The notes: generated by a model not told the origin, from the letters alone. Shown: positions 26,764 through 35,785, numbered from the stretch's first letter. The stretch: 64,000 nt of DNA from Ureibacillus composti (GCA_030348875.1 JAUCEP010000002.1:3807501-3871500), one strand, 5' to 3'. Made by a program: numbers and translations.

Positions 26764-27903
26764 ATGAAGACAATTGATTGGACAAAAGCTCCATCTCCTA
26801 GTTACGTAGTAGATGAGCGTTTATTGCAAAGAAACTTTGAAATCCTAAAATCTGTACAAGACCGTACAGGTTGCGATATTTTACTTGCATTAAAAGGATT
26901 TTCGATGTTCTCGACTTTCCCAATGGCACGTAATTATCTTAAAGGTATCACAGCGAGCTCTCTTTTCGAAGCTCGTTTAGGATACGAGGAATTCGGTAAA
27001 GAGGTACACGCCTATGCACCGGCCTACGCTGAACATGAAATCGATGAATATTTAACATATGTGGATCATATTGTGTTCAACTCATTTGACCAACTAAACA
27101 AGTACAAAGCAAAAGTACAAAGTTTAGACAAGCACGTTTCAATCGGATTACGTGTAAACCCTGGTTATTCTGAAGTTGAAACACCACTTTATGACCCATG
27201 TTATATCAATTCACGTTTAGGAATTCCTGTTGATTCATTTCGTCCTGACGAATTAGACGGAGTCGAAGGGATCCACTTCCATGCGATGTGTGAACAAGGT
27301 TCAGATGTATTAGAACGTATTTTAGTTCACTTCGAGGAAAAATATGGTCAATACTTACATCAAATGAAATGGGTTAACTTCGGTGGCGGTCACCATATTA
27401 CACGTCCGGATTATGACATTGAAAAACTTGTTTCATTAATCAACCACGTGCAAGATACGTATGGTGTAAAAGTTATTTTAGAACCAGGTGAAGCAATTGC
27501 TTTAAATACTGGTTACTTAGTAACTACAGTACTTGATATCGTAAAAAATGGAATGGAAATTGCAATTTTAGATACTTCTGCAACATGTCACATGCCAGAC
27601 GTTTTAGAAATGCCATACCGTCCACAAATTATCGGTGCAAGTACACCAAATGATAAAGCACACACTTACCGTTTAGGTGGAATGACTTGTCTTGCTGGTG
27701 ACGTAATTGGTGATTATTCATTCGATCAACCATTAAAAGCAGGCGATAAAATTGTTTTCACTGACATGGCTCACTATACAATGGTGAAAAACCATATGTT
27801 CAATGGTGTAAACTTACCAAGTATTTGCTTATATAATGAACAAGAAGGCGTTAAAGTTATTCGTAAGTTTGGTTATGAAGACTATCGCAATCGTTTATCA
27901 TAA
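26764..27903 (+). CDS. nspC: Carboxynorspermidine/carboxyspermidine decarboxylase
   Basis: PLP-dependent fold-III decarboxylase producing norspermidine or spermidine. The PLP lysine is in LLALKGFSMFS (about residue 44). HFHAMCEQ, the GGGHH phosphate-binding loop, EPGEAIAL and the dimer-interface MTCLAGDVIGDYSF are present. 379 residues. GAGG inside the end of the preceding gene serves the ATG at 26764; a TTG at 26749 is also in frame. The partner gene is the dehydrogenase directly upstream. A perfect terminator follows. Confidence 0.93.
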   Translation: MKTIDWTKAPSPSYVVDERLLQRNFEILKSVQDRTGCDILLALKGFSMFSTFPMARNYLKGITASSLFEARLGYEEFGKEVHAYAPAYAEHEIDEYLTYVDHIVFNSFDQLNKYKAKVQSLDKHVSIGLRVNPGYSEVETPLYDPCYINSRLGIPVDSFRPDELDGVEGIHFHAMCEQGSDVLERILVHFEEKYGQYLHQMKWVNFGGGHHITRPDYDIEKLVSLINHVQDTYGVKVILEPGEAIALNTGYLVTTVLDIVKNGMEIAILDTSATCHMPDVLEMPYRPQIIGASTPNDKAHTYRLGGMTCLAGDVIGDYSFDQPLKAGDKIVFTDMAHYTMVKNHMFNGVNLPSICLYNEQEGVKVIRKFGYEDYRNRLS

Positions 27904-27925
27904 GCACTAACAGTTCTTGAAATTT

Positions 27926-27964
27926 AAGCTGACTCGAACATGATTCGTTCGAGTCAGCTTTTTC
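27926..27964 (+). terminator. Terminator of the polyamine operon
   Basis: 14-bp perfect stem (27926-27939 with 27947-27960), 7-nt loop, then TTTTTC. Confidence 0.92.
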
Positions 27965-28114
27965 TATTTTATATATTCATATTTCTTTGTGCTCTCTTGG
28001 TGCTCATAAGCTACCCTCTTATCTCCATATATCCTGCTCATAAAAATAAAACCCTATAAACCTCTCATATCCCCAAGAATCACACCCCAAAATATAACTT
28101 CATTCCACAAACAA

Positions 28115-28148
28115 ATATAAAAGGTAGGAAGCTATTGCTTCCTACCTT
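28115..28148 (-). terminator. Terminator overlapping the MFS stop codon
   Basis: 12-bp perfect stem AAGGTAGGAAGC/GCTTCCTACCTT (28121-28132 with 28137-28148), then TTATATTT on the minus strand. The TAG stop codon of the MFS gene lies within the upstream arm. Confidence 0.75.
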
Positions 28149-29317
28149 ACCTGAGCTCTTAACTTCTTCCCGAATAAAAGTACAATCATATATAAAACAA
28201 ATAGGATAAATGCTATAAATAATAAAAAACTATATACCTCAACCAACTGTAAATATAGTCCGCCAATAAAAGGTCCAGTTAAGCTTCCTATACTAAAGAA
28301 GATTCCACACAATAAGTTTCCTGTAGGAAGTAACTCTTTTGGCGTAAGGTCTGCCATATAGGTAATCCCTAAAGAGAATAATGAACCCATAAACATTCCT
28401 GCTATTAAAAAGACACAAGCAATGAAAATCTCCGAATACTCGAACTGACTCCCTATTCCAAAAATAACAGCTCCACTAAATAACCCAACGAGTATTAATT
28501 TCCTTCTACCAATCTTATCACCTAATACACCAATTGGAATTTGTGTAATTATCCCCCCGACGGAAAAGGCAGCTAATATAATAGAGACTAGCGCTACATC
28601 AAACTCTTTTCGAAGTGCGTAAACCGGAAAAAGCGCATTTAAAGATGTTTCTAAAAACCCATAAACAAACGGCGGCAAAAATGCAACCCATGCGTATTTA
28701 AATGATAATAAGTAACGACTAAAGGTATTCGTCTCTTGTGCATCACCTTTCAACAGATCCGGATGCTCATTTTTCACAAAAAATATGAGTGACCAAGCCA
28801 TCAGACAAAGAATTGACGATATGACGAATGGGAACACCTCTGATATTTTAACGAGTGGCACAAGTAACGGACCAACTGCAAACCCTACACCAAAAGATAA
28901 TCCATAGATGGACATACTCTTCCCTAATTTTCCGTGAGGTGTAGAACTAGTAATCCACGTTTGAGTTGCATAATGAAGACAATGATCTCCAATCCCAATT
29001 AATAATCGAAGAATAAACCAAAACATTACATGCTTCCAAAGCGGGAATAACATTAGGGCAATAAAGACGATAGCCCCTCCAACAATGATAATTGGTTTAT
29101 AGCCAAATTTCCTTAACGGCTGTTCGATAAATGGCGATATTAATAATGTACCTATGTATAAGCCAGTCGCGTTCAATCCATTTAACGTTGAAGAAACTCC
29201 ATCTGTTTCAAAAATAATGGAAATAAGAGGTAATAACATTCCTTGCGAAAAACCGGATATTGAAACAATGATGACTAAAATTAAAAATCTATATTGTTCA
29301 ATTCTTTGAACTACCAT
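28142..29317 (-). CDS. MFS transporter, sugar/drug type
   Basis: 391 residues with about twelve hydrophobic segments. The typical MFS loop motif DKIGRRKLI follows TM8, and RLLIGIGDHCLHYATQTWI contains the TM4 signature of YcaD/YfkF-like proteins. The substrate is unknown. The frame is open to 29350, but GGAGGTC before the ATG at 29317 and the first membrane segment placement decide for 29317. A gap of some 800 nt lies upstream, and no promoter was identified. Confidence 0.82.
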   Translation of the reverse strand: MVVQRIEQYRFLILVIIVSISGFSQGMLLPLISIIFETDGVSSTLNGLNATGLYIGTLLISPFIEQPLRKFGYKPIIIVGGAIVFIALMLFPLWKHVMFWFILRLLIGIGDHCLHYATQTWITSSTPHGKLGKSMSIYGLSFGVGFAVGPLLVPLVKISEVFPFVISSILCLMAWSLIFFVKNEHPDLLKGDAQETNTFSRYLLSFKYAWVAFLPPFVYGFLETSLNALFPVYALRKEFDVALVSIILAAFSVGGIITQIPIGVLGDKIGRRKLILVGLFSGAVIFGIGSQFEYSEIFIACVFLIAGMFMGSLFSLGITYMADLTPKELLPTGNLLCGIFFSIGSLTGPFIGGLYLQLVEVYSFLLFIAFILFVLYMIVLLFGKKLRAQVR

Positions 29318-29560
29318 GATGACCTCCGACGTCTTTAACCATAATAACACCGTAATATCTTACCACAGCTCCATCGGAATGGCTGTACTTTATATCAGGA
29401 AGCGTAAAACATTGGTTTAGGCTATTAAACTGCGATGGTGAATCCCATATTATCGATTATTTCTGCAGCATTGCTTTCGAAAGGAAACTTCGCTACTAGG
29501 ACTATGTAACGCAAGAGCAATAAGGAATGTAATTTGTCTGGCATAATTCTTAATAAAGGT

Positions 29561-29721
29561 GAAGACCATTTCACTCTTGATAGACTTAGTTTTAGGTCCT
29601 CATTTTCCTAATGAAGACCTTTCATTTCATAATCCAATTGAGTTTTGGTCTTCATAACCCGAATGAAGACCTTTTCAGATGCCTCATTTTGTATTTTGAA
29701 CTTCATACACTTTGGAAGTTC
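29561..29721. repeat. Degenerate 52-bp tandem repeat with hairpins
   Basis: GAAGACC recurs at 29561, 29613 and 29665, exactly 52 bp apart, and GGTC(C/T)TCAT recurs at 29595 and 29647, again 52 bp apart. Pairs such as GGTCTTCAT/ATGAAGACC (29647-29655 with 29663-29671) and GAACTTC/GAAGTTC (29698-29704 with 29715-29721) give a row of small hairpins. The units are otherwise diverged. The rest of 29351-29810 holds no gene that I see. Confidence 0.65.
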
Positions 29722-29810
29722 AATTCTGATTGCAAATCATCTTTTCCCAAACATCTTATTTAAATTCCTAGACATTCATTGTTAAAACTTCAATTACTTT
29801 CTAACTACAA

Positions 29811-29852
29811 TTAAAAACCCTAGGCGCATCTTTATTAGATGCACTCTAGGGT
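29811..29852 (-). terminator. Terminator behind the candidate small gene
   Basis: 15-16-bp stem with one or two mismatches (29817-29831 with 29837-29852), then TTTTTAA on the minus strand. It lies 25 nt after the stop codon of the small ORF. Confidence 0.75.
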
Positions 29853-29877
29853 GGCTATGTTTCACTATTCTCCATTT

Positions 29878-29970
29878 TTATTGATTAAACCTTAGTCCGG
29901 CAAGATAGCCGAAAAATTGTTTAAACTCCCTCCTTTTCATATTTTGAGTGAGCATATACTTTTCGACCAT
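29878..29970 (-). CDS. Candidate small protein, 25-30 residues
   Basis: An open frame of 30 codons on the minus strand, ending NQ-TAA. Two in-frame ATGs are possible: 29970, which touches the AAAGGAG and is therefore badly spaced, or 29955 (MLTQNMKRREFK...), spaced about 15 nt. The product is basic with an aromatic/hydrophobic middle (FKQFFGYLAGLRF). A strong terminator follows, and the upstream 100 bases are AT-rich, so a monocistronic mini-gene is plausible. I do not recognise the family; a leader peptide or non-coding RNA are alternatives. Confidence 0.4.
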   Translation of the reverse strand: MVEKYMLTQNMKRREFKQFFGYLAGLRFNQ

Positions 29971-30152
29971 CTCCTTTCTATTACTTAAATAAAATTTATC
30001 ACATATTTTAAATATTGTAAATATTCTGAATAACAGTTGTTTAAAATTAATCCTAAAGGCCTAGCTTAATAATGGTTAAACAGCCCATCGACAAATATTT
30101 GAAGAATTCGCCATAATTCGATATTATGTTGTTACGAAACGAGGTGTACAAG

Positions 30153-30350
30153 ATGTCTAATTCAATTTCTGATAAAAATAAACAAGTATCTTATGTAAAA
30201 GAACGACTACAAATCTTCCTTGAAGTATTAGATGCTATCGATCCCGAAACTGCTGATGTTGAAGATATCGATAACCTTCTCAAAATCATCGATGATTTAG
30301 AAGATAAAATGGATCAATTCCATCACCGAGATAAGCTAATTGAAGAATAA
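30153..30350 (+). CDS. SE1561 family protein
   Basis: 65 residues, acidic and helical, with the family-like core VKERLQIFLEVLDAIDPE and VEDIDNLLKIIDDLEDKM. The function is unknown; no membrane segment or catalytic motif. The frame opens at 30126, but GAGGTG before the ATG at 30153 supports that start. It stands directly before the fumarase gene with its own terminator between. Confidence 0.8.
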   Translation: MSNSISDKNKQVSYVKERLQIFLEVLDAIDPETADVEDIDNLLKIIDDLEDKMDQFHHRDKLIEE

Positions 30351-30362
30351 TGATGCATTTCT

Positions 30363-30394
30363 GGCATAATCGCAAATAGATTATGTCTTTTTTT
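30363..30394 (+). terminator. Terminator of the SE1561-family gene
   Basis: 9-bp stem with one G-T pair (30363-30371 with 30379-30387) followed by a T run, 13 nt after the stop codon. Confidence 0.8.
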
Positions 30395-30441
30395 ATTTAT
30401 TACAATAAAATCTACCACTCTCTTTTTTTCTAGAAAAAAGG

Positions 30442-30447
30442 TATAAT
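30442..30447 (+). promoter_or_regulatory. -10 element of the fumarase gene
   Basis: Consensus TATAAT 45 nt upstream of the fumarase start; the matching -35 is poor. Confidence 0.4.
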
Positions 30448-30491
30448 AGTCTTGGAGTGAATAATTCATAATTTTCTGGGGGGAACATTAT

Positions 30492-32042
30492 ATGTCTCAA
30501 GTAGCTACTTCTTATTTACAGACTTTGGAGAAAAGTCTTTATGATTTAGTAAGTGAAACTTCTACGAACTTACCAAAGGATGTTCGTCGTGCTATTAAAA
30601 AAGCGAAAGATGCTGAAAATGCGGGAACTCGTGCTGCAATGAGCTTAGACACAATTTCAAACAATATCGTAATGGCAGAAGATAATGTGTCACCGATTTG
30701 CCAAGATACAGGTTTACCAACTTTCAAAGTAAAAACTCCGGTTGGTGTAAATCAACTTGAAATTAAAGCAGCGATTAAAAACGCAATTGTACAAGCAACA
30801 AAAGACGCTAAATTACGTCCAAATGCGGTTGATTCTTTAACTGGAAAAAACAGTGGAGATAATCTAGGTGACGGTCTACCTGTTATTAAGTTCGAACAAT
30901 GGGAAAAAGACTACATAGAGGTAAAATTAATTCTTAAAGGTGGCGGTTGTGAAAACAAAAATATCCAATACAGCCTACCTTGTGAATTAGAAGGTCTTGG
31001 CCGCGCTGGACGTGACTTAGATGGTATCCGAAAATGTATTTTACATTCTGTATGGCAATCTCAAGGACAAGGCTGTTCTGCAGGTTTCATCGGTGTAGGT
31101 ATCGGTGGTGACCGTTCTTCAGGTTACGATTTAGCTAAAGAACAATTATTCCGTCATGTTGAAGATACAAATCCAAATCCAGACTTAGCAAAACTTGAAG
31201 AGTATATTGTTGAAAAAGCAAATACATTCGGTATTGGAACAATGGGATTCGGCGGTGAAGCAACATTATTAGGTTGTAAAATTGGTGTTATGCACCGTAT
31301 TCCAGCATCATTCTATGTTTCTGTAGCTTATAACTGTTGGGCATACCGTCGTATGGCGATCGACATCAATCCAACTACAGGTGAAATTACTAATTGGCAC
31401 TACCAAGAAGGTGAGAAAATCACTTTCCGTGACGAACCTAAAACAGAACAAAAATCAGAAAACAAAGTAGTCGAACTTCAAGCTCCAATCACTGAAGAAC
31501 AAATTCGCGAGCTAAAAGTTGGTGACGTTGTTAAAATTTCTGGTCGTATGTACACTGGTCGTGACGCAATTCACCATCATTTAATGAGCCATGATGCACC
31601 TGTAGATCTTAACGGACATATCATTTATCACTGCGGTCCTGTAATGGCCAAAGACGAAAATGATAATTGGACAGTAAAAGCTGCTGGTCCAACTACTTCT
31701 ATTCGTGAAGAACCTTATCAAGGCGATATCATGAAAAAATTCGGTATCCGTGCTGTAATCGGTAAAGGTGGTATGGGGCCAAAAACTCTTGCTGCTTTAG
31801 AAGAACACGGTGGCGTTTACCTAAATGCAATCGGTGGAGCTGCTCAGTACTATGCTGACTGCATTAAGAGTGTAGATGGTGTTGATCTACAAGAATTCGG
31901 TATTCCTGAAGCAATGTGGCACTTAACGGTTGAAGACTTCACTGCAGTTGTTACTATGGACTCTCACGGTAACTCATTACACGCAGACGTTGAAAAATCA
32001 TCATTAGAAAAACTTTCTCAATATGCTGAACGTGTATTCTAA
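30492..32042 (+). CDS. fumA: Class I (iron-sulfur) fumarate hydratase
   Basis: Interconverts fumarate and malate in the TCA cycle using an oxygen-sensitive [4Fe-4S] cluster. Cluster cysteines are C70 (SPICQDTG), C195 (GQGCSAGF) and C262 (LLGCKIG). Both the alpha domain (to about 280) and the beta domain (from about 330, GDVVKISGRMYTGRDAIHH) are fused in 516 residues. GGGGGG precedes the ATG. Many Bacillus use the class II enzyme (FumC), so this type fits Planococcaceae-like relatives. Terminator directly downstream. Confidence 0.94.
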   Translation: MSQVATSYLQTLEKSLYDLVSETSTNLPKDVRRAIKKAKDAENAGTRAAMSLDTISNNIVMAEDNVSPICQDTGLPTFKVKTPVGVNQLEIKAAIKNAIVQATKDAKLRPNAVDSLTGKNSGDNLGDGLPVIKFEQWEKDYIEVKLILKGGGCENKNIQYSLPCELEGLGRAGRDLDGIRKCILHSVWQSQGQGCSAGFIGVGIGGDRSSGYDLAKEQLFRHVEDTNPNPDLAKLEEYIVEKANTFGIGTMGFGGEATLLGCKIGVMHRIPASFYVSVAYNCWAYRRMAIDINPTTGEITNWHYQEGEKITFRDEPKTEQKSENKVVELQAPITEEQIRELKVGDVVKISGRMYTGRDAIHHHLMSHDAPVDLNGHIIYHCGPVMAKDENDNWTVKAAGPTTSIREEPYQGDIMKKFGIRAVIGKGGMGPKTLAALEEHGGVYLNAIGGAAQYYADCIKSVDGVDLQEFGIPEAMWHLTVEDFTAVVTMDSHGNSLHADVEKSSLEKLSQYAERVF

Positions 32043-32075
32043 TTATTAAATAGTTTCATATGTTTAATGGGATTA

Positions 32076-32112
32076 AAGCTCGTAAAGGTACTTACCTTTA
32101 CGAGCTTTTTTA
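32076..32112 (+). terminator. Terminator of the fumarase gene
   Basis: 13-14-bp perfect stem (32077-32090 with 32094-32107) with a short loop and following T run. Confidence 0.9.
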
Positions 32113-32159
32113 TTATGAGCAAATTTTTTTATCTATAATAAAATACATATTGTATTTGT

Positions 32160-32286
32160 TTTACAATTGTAGTAGTCTATATTATAATAATTATAAATAA
32201 AGAAGGATTATAATCATTATTTAAGATAAATGAAAAACATTATCATTGACGCAAATTGAGCAACTTGATAGTGATATTCATTATCA
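32160..32286 (+). promoter_or_regulatory. pfeT promoter with perfect Per box and two Fur-like boxes
   Basis: -35 TTTACA (32160-32165), 17-nt spacer, -10 TATAAT (32183-32188). Overlapping the -10 is TTATAATAATTATAA (32182-32196), 15 of 15 to the Per-box consensus. Downstream, TGAAAAACATTATCA (32231-32245) matches the Fur 7-1-7 consensus at 13 of 15, and TGATATTCATTATCA (32272-32286) at 14 of 15. The second Fur box ends 15 nt before the GTG start. Regulator identity is inferred from motifs. Confidence 0.75.
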
Positions 32287-32300
32287 TAAGGAGGGATAAT

Positions 32301-34205
32301 GTGGACTACTCTAATCGAGAAAACATTAATCTAAATGAGAAAATAAAAGAACATGCCGAATTAATTGCTGCCCTAATTTCAGGTCTTATTATTTTACTTG
32401 CATGGCGTATGGATTCAAATGGTTTAGAAACTGCTTCAATTCTTGCCTTTCTATCTGCCTTTATCATTGGTGGGTATGCGAAGGCAAAAGAAGGCATTTT
32501 AGATACAATAGAAAATCGATCTTTAAATGTTGAAATTTTAATGATTTTAGCTGCCCTTGGTTCTGCAATCATAGGTTACTGGACTGAAGGAGCAATTCTT
32601 ATTTTCATCTTTGCTGTCAGTGGTGCCCTTGAAACATATGCAATGAATAAAAGTCATCGAGAAATTTCTGCATTAATGAATTTACAACCAGAAGAAGCTT
32701 GGCTAGTTCGGGGTGGATTTGAACCGATGAAGGTACCAGTCTCTTCCCTAACTGTTGGCGACCATTTACTTATTAAACCAGGTGAACGTATTCCTGTAGA
32801 TGGGGTAATCTATAAAGGGACTTCAACCATTGATGAGTCAGCAATTACTGGAGAATCGATGCCTGTAACGAAACAAGTTGAGGAAGAAGTATTTGCAGGA
32901 ACAGTGAACTTAAGTAGTACATTAACAATTAATATGACAAAGCCAAATACTGAATCTTTATTTCAAAAAATCATTACACTTGTTCAATCAGCTCAAAGTG
33001 AAAAATCACCATCGCAACAATTTATTGAGCGCTTTGAGGGTATATATGTAAAGTTCGTTCTGTTAGCTGTTGTTGTTATGATGTTTCTTCCCCATTACCT
33101 ATTAGGTTGGGACTGGACAACAACCTTTTACAGAGCAATGGTATTACTTGTCGTAGCTTCTCCTTGTGCACTTGTAGCTTCAATTATGCCTGCTACACTT
33201 GCCGCGATATCAAATGGTGCTCGAAATGGTGTACTCTTTAAAGGCGGAGTTCACTTAGAACATTTAAGTGTTCTAAAATTACTAGCAGTTGATAAAACAG
33301 GGACATTAACTGAGGGAGCACCTATTGTTACGGATATTATCGTTCGAGAAGATTTAAATAAGGAAAAAGTCATTTCTATTTTAGCTTCTATAGAATCACA
33401 ATCTAACCATCCATTAGCACAAGCAATTACGAAATATGCAAAAGAACATTCCATTGAAATCTTATCTGGCATTGAAATTGAGGACGTTCCAGGTTGGGGG
33501 TTAAACGCAACAATAGATGGGAATACCTTTACAGTTGGAAAGCCTGAATTTGTTGGGCGTGAGGAATCACAAACTTTTGCAAATCAAAGTGCAGAAACCC
33601 TAGCTGAGGAAGGCAAAACAGTCATTTTTATGAAAGATGACTCAGGAATAGCTGCCCTTGTGGCATTAAAGGATACAGTTCGTGAAGAAGCAAAACAAGC
33701 CGTTACCCTTTTAAAGCAACTAGGCATAAATGTAGCCATGCTAACTGGCGACAATAAAAAAACTGCTCACATCATTGCAAAAGAAGCAGGAGTGCATGAC
33801 TATATTGCTGAATGTTTACCAGAAACCAAAGTAAATCATATTAAAGGCTATATGGAAGATTATAAGTATGTAGGGATGGTTGGAGATGGAATAAATGATG
33901 CACCTGCCCTTGCCACATCAACAGTCGGTATTGCAATGGGTGGAGGTACAGATGTAGCACTCGAAACTGCAGATGTTGTCCTTATGAAAAACGACTTATC
34001 AAAAATAGCTTATGCAGTACGTTTATCGAAAAAAATGCAACGAATCGTAAAACAGAATATCGTCTTTTCCATTTCAGTAATTACACTACTTATTATTTCA
34101 AACTTTTTGCAAATTGTAGATTTACCTCTTGGTGTAATTGGACACGAAGGTAGTACAATTTTAGTAATTCTAAATGGACTTAGAATGCTAAATAATAAAA
34201 TCTAA
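32301..34205 (+). CDS. pfeT: P1B4-type metal efflux ATPase, PfeT-like
   Basis: Membrane ATPase that exports a divalent metal, Fe(II) in the B. subtilis homologue PfeT (ZosA/YkvW). 635 residues. The TM4 metal motif is SPC (Cys289), the phosphorylated Asp331 is in DKTGT, TGES and the MVGDGINDAPAL hinge are present. GHEGST in the last membrane region is typical of the P1B4 group. No N-terminal CxxC or histidine-rich metal-binding domain. The frame opens at 32256, but AAGGAGGG before the GTG at 32301 defines the start. The Per and Fur boxes upstream strongly support an iron role over zinc. Confidence 0.87.
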   Translation: MDYSNRENINLNEKIKEHAELIAALISGLIILLAWRMDSNGLETASILAFLSAFIIGGYAKAKEGILDTIENRSLNVEILMILAALGSAIIGYWTEGAILIFIFAVSGALETYAMNKSHREISALMNLQPEEAWLVRGGFEPMKVPVSSLTVGDHLLIKPGERIPVDGVIYKGTSTIDESAITGESMPVTKQVEEEVFAGTVNLSSTLTINMTKPNTESLFQKIITLVQSAQSEKSPSQQFIERFEGIYVKFVLLAVVVMMFLPHYLLGWDWTTTFYRAMVLLVVASPCALVASIMPATLAAISNGARNGVLFKGGVHLEHLSVLKLLAVDKTGTLTEGAPIVTDIIVREDLNKEKVISILASIESQSNHPLAQAITKYAKEHSIEILSGIEIEDVPGWGLNATIDGNTFTVGKPEFVGREESQTFANQSAETLAEEGKTVIFMKDDSGIAALVALKDTVREEAKQAVTLLKQLGINVAMLTGDNKKTAHIIAKEAGVHDYIAECLPETKVNHIKGYMEDYKYVGMVGDGINDAPALATSTVGIAMGGGTDVALETADVVLMKNDLSKIAYAVRLSKKMQRIVKQNIVFSISVITLLIISNFLQIVDLPLGVIGHEGSTILVILNGLRMLNNKI

Positions 34206-34234
34206 AATGTCATGGTTTCTTCAATTTAATAAAG

Positions 34235-34274
34235 AAAAAAGCTTTCGCAAAGTAACATCTGCGAAAGCTTTTTA
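34235..34274. terminator. Bidirectional terminator, pfeT/yihY
   Basis: 14-bp perfect stem (34236-34249 with 34260-34273) with A/T runs at both ends. It overlaps the last bases of the YihY gene and serves both convergent genes. Confidence 0.88.
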
Positions 34275-35246
34275 ACTATTAGATATTATGTTGTTATTGG
34301 CTTCCATTTTTTCTAATTTCCTTCTTTGCATAGAGGCATTAAGTAATCCTCCAAATATTAAAATCATCCCCGTAAAATATAACCACAACATTAGAACAAT
34401 TACACCAGCAATACTCCCATACGTTGAAGAAAAGTTGCCAAAGTAATCTAAGTAAAACGAGAATCCATAAATTAATATTAACCAAGCTAAAGTTGCGAAT
34501 ATGGACCCCGGGATAACACTTGTAACCCGTAAACGGGGATCAGTATTAGGTATCATCCAATACATAAGCATAAGTACTAAAAAAATTAGTATGGGCGGTA
34601 AGATAAATTGAGTAGTTGTCCAAAAAGTAGTAAAAGACTGTTGCTCCCCTAAATAAGTGAACAATGAATAACTTAGATAATGTCCAAAAATAGGGATTAC
34701 TAATGCTAATAAAATAACGACAACTAAAGCAACTGTAAATACTAATGACCATGCTCGATTAATAAGACTTGACCTTACTTCCGTATCGTAAGTTTCATTC
34801 AATGCTTTGATGAGTGCATTGACACCTCTAGAAGCTGACCAAATTGTCCCGATAATACTGATGGATAAAAGCCCACCATTATGTTGATTTGTAAGAATCT
34901 CAACCAATGTCCCTTGTGTAAGAAGGAACACTTCAGTTGGTACTACTGTACTTAGGAAATCAAAAATATGTTTTTGATTTAAATTAAGAAAAGGTAAAAG
35001 TGCAACAATGAAAATTAATAACGGGAAAAAAGACAATAAAAAGAAGTAAGCTAATTGAGCCCCCAATCCTGAAATATCCACATCTCTCATTCTTAGGATC
35101 AGATCATGAAAAAATCCCTTAACAGTTGTTACATCAACACTAGAAGGATCTGCTTCTAAATATGTTTGTACCGATGCTAAAAATCCTTTCTGGGATGTTT
35201 TTTTCTCTTCAGTCAATTTGCTCACTTCCCTCCGAAAAAGAGTCAA
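34272..35246 (-). CDS. YihY/virulence factor BrkB family membrane protein
   Basis: Up to 324 residues with six hydrophobic segments between residues 50 and 290. Family pattern LGAQLAYFFLLSFFPLLIF near 62, SASRGVNALIKALN near 135 and LLWLYFTGMILIFGG near the end. Function not established; it was once called RNase BN in error. Start uncertain: TTG at 35246, GTG at 35225 or TTG at 35216, the last two using GGAGGG. 5 nt behind the YtxH-like gene, so probably co-transcribed. Confidence 0.85.
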   Translation of the reverse strand: MTLFRREVSKLTEEKKTSQKGFLASVQTYLEADPSSVDVTTVKGFFHDLILRMRDVDISGLGAQLAYFFLLSFFPLLIFIVALLPFLNLNQKHIFDFLSTVVPTEVFLLTQGTLVEILTNQHNGGLLSISIIGTIWSASRGVNALIKALNETYDTEVRSSLINRAWSLVFTVALVVVILLALVIPIFGHYLSYSLFTYLGEQQSFTTFWTTTQFILPPILIFLVLMLMYWMIPNTDPRLRVTSVIPGSIFATLAWLILIYGFSFYLDYFGNFSSTYGSIAGVIVLMLWLYFTGMILIFGGLLNASMQRRKLEKMEANNNIISNS

Positions 35247-35251
35247 TACTC

Positions 35252-35584
35252 CTAATGAATGATATCTTCTTTTTGACTAAAGGCATTTCGAGTATCTTCA
35301 ACTAAACTTTGAACAGTACCTGGCATATCTTTTAATTCTTCAATACCGCTTGCGATTAAGCTAACATTTTCTGATGTTTTTTCATAAAGCTCTTGTGCTT
35401 CCTCCAACTTTTCACTTAATACCTCACGTAACTCATCGTAGTTTTGGGAATAATAAATGATGGAATCTTTCATCTTTTTTGCTGACTCAATTGTATGTTC
35501 TCTTGTCTTACGATCTAACATACTTATTGCTGCTCCTGTAAGTGCACCAATAATAACTGATTTTAATAATTTGCTTTCACTCAT
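35252..35584 (-). CDS. YtxH-like small protein
   Basis: 110 residues. A short hydrophobic N-terminal segment (SVIIGALTGAAISML, about 8-22) is followed by a charged helical, coiled-coil-like region to the end. This resembles the YtxH general-stress family and apolipoprotein-like helices. The frame is open to 35635, but GGAGG 8 nt before the ATG at 35584 fixes the start. Paired with YihY. Function unknown. Confidence 0.7.
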   Translation of the reverse strand: MSESKLLKSVIIGALTGAAISMLDRKTREHTIESAKKMKDSIIYYSQNYDELREVLSEKLEEAQELYEKTSENVSLIASGIEELKDMPGTVQSLVEDTRNAFSQKEDIIH

Positions 35585-35785
35585 GTTCTTTACCTCCATA
35601 GACATTTTCTTTATTTTCTTACTAACGAGAAACACATCTTGATATCAAACTCACACGAGATGATGTTTCTACATATGCGGATATCTAAGAAATTAATTTC
35701 TAATCCACTACTCAATTTTTCATACTTCCATTTTATAAAAAATATATTAATTTTTGAAGTCAGCTCCAGCTCAAATCATTTATAG

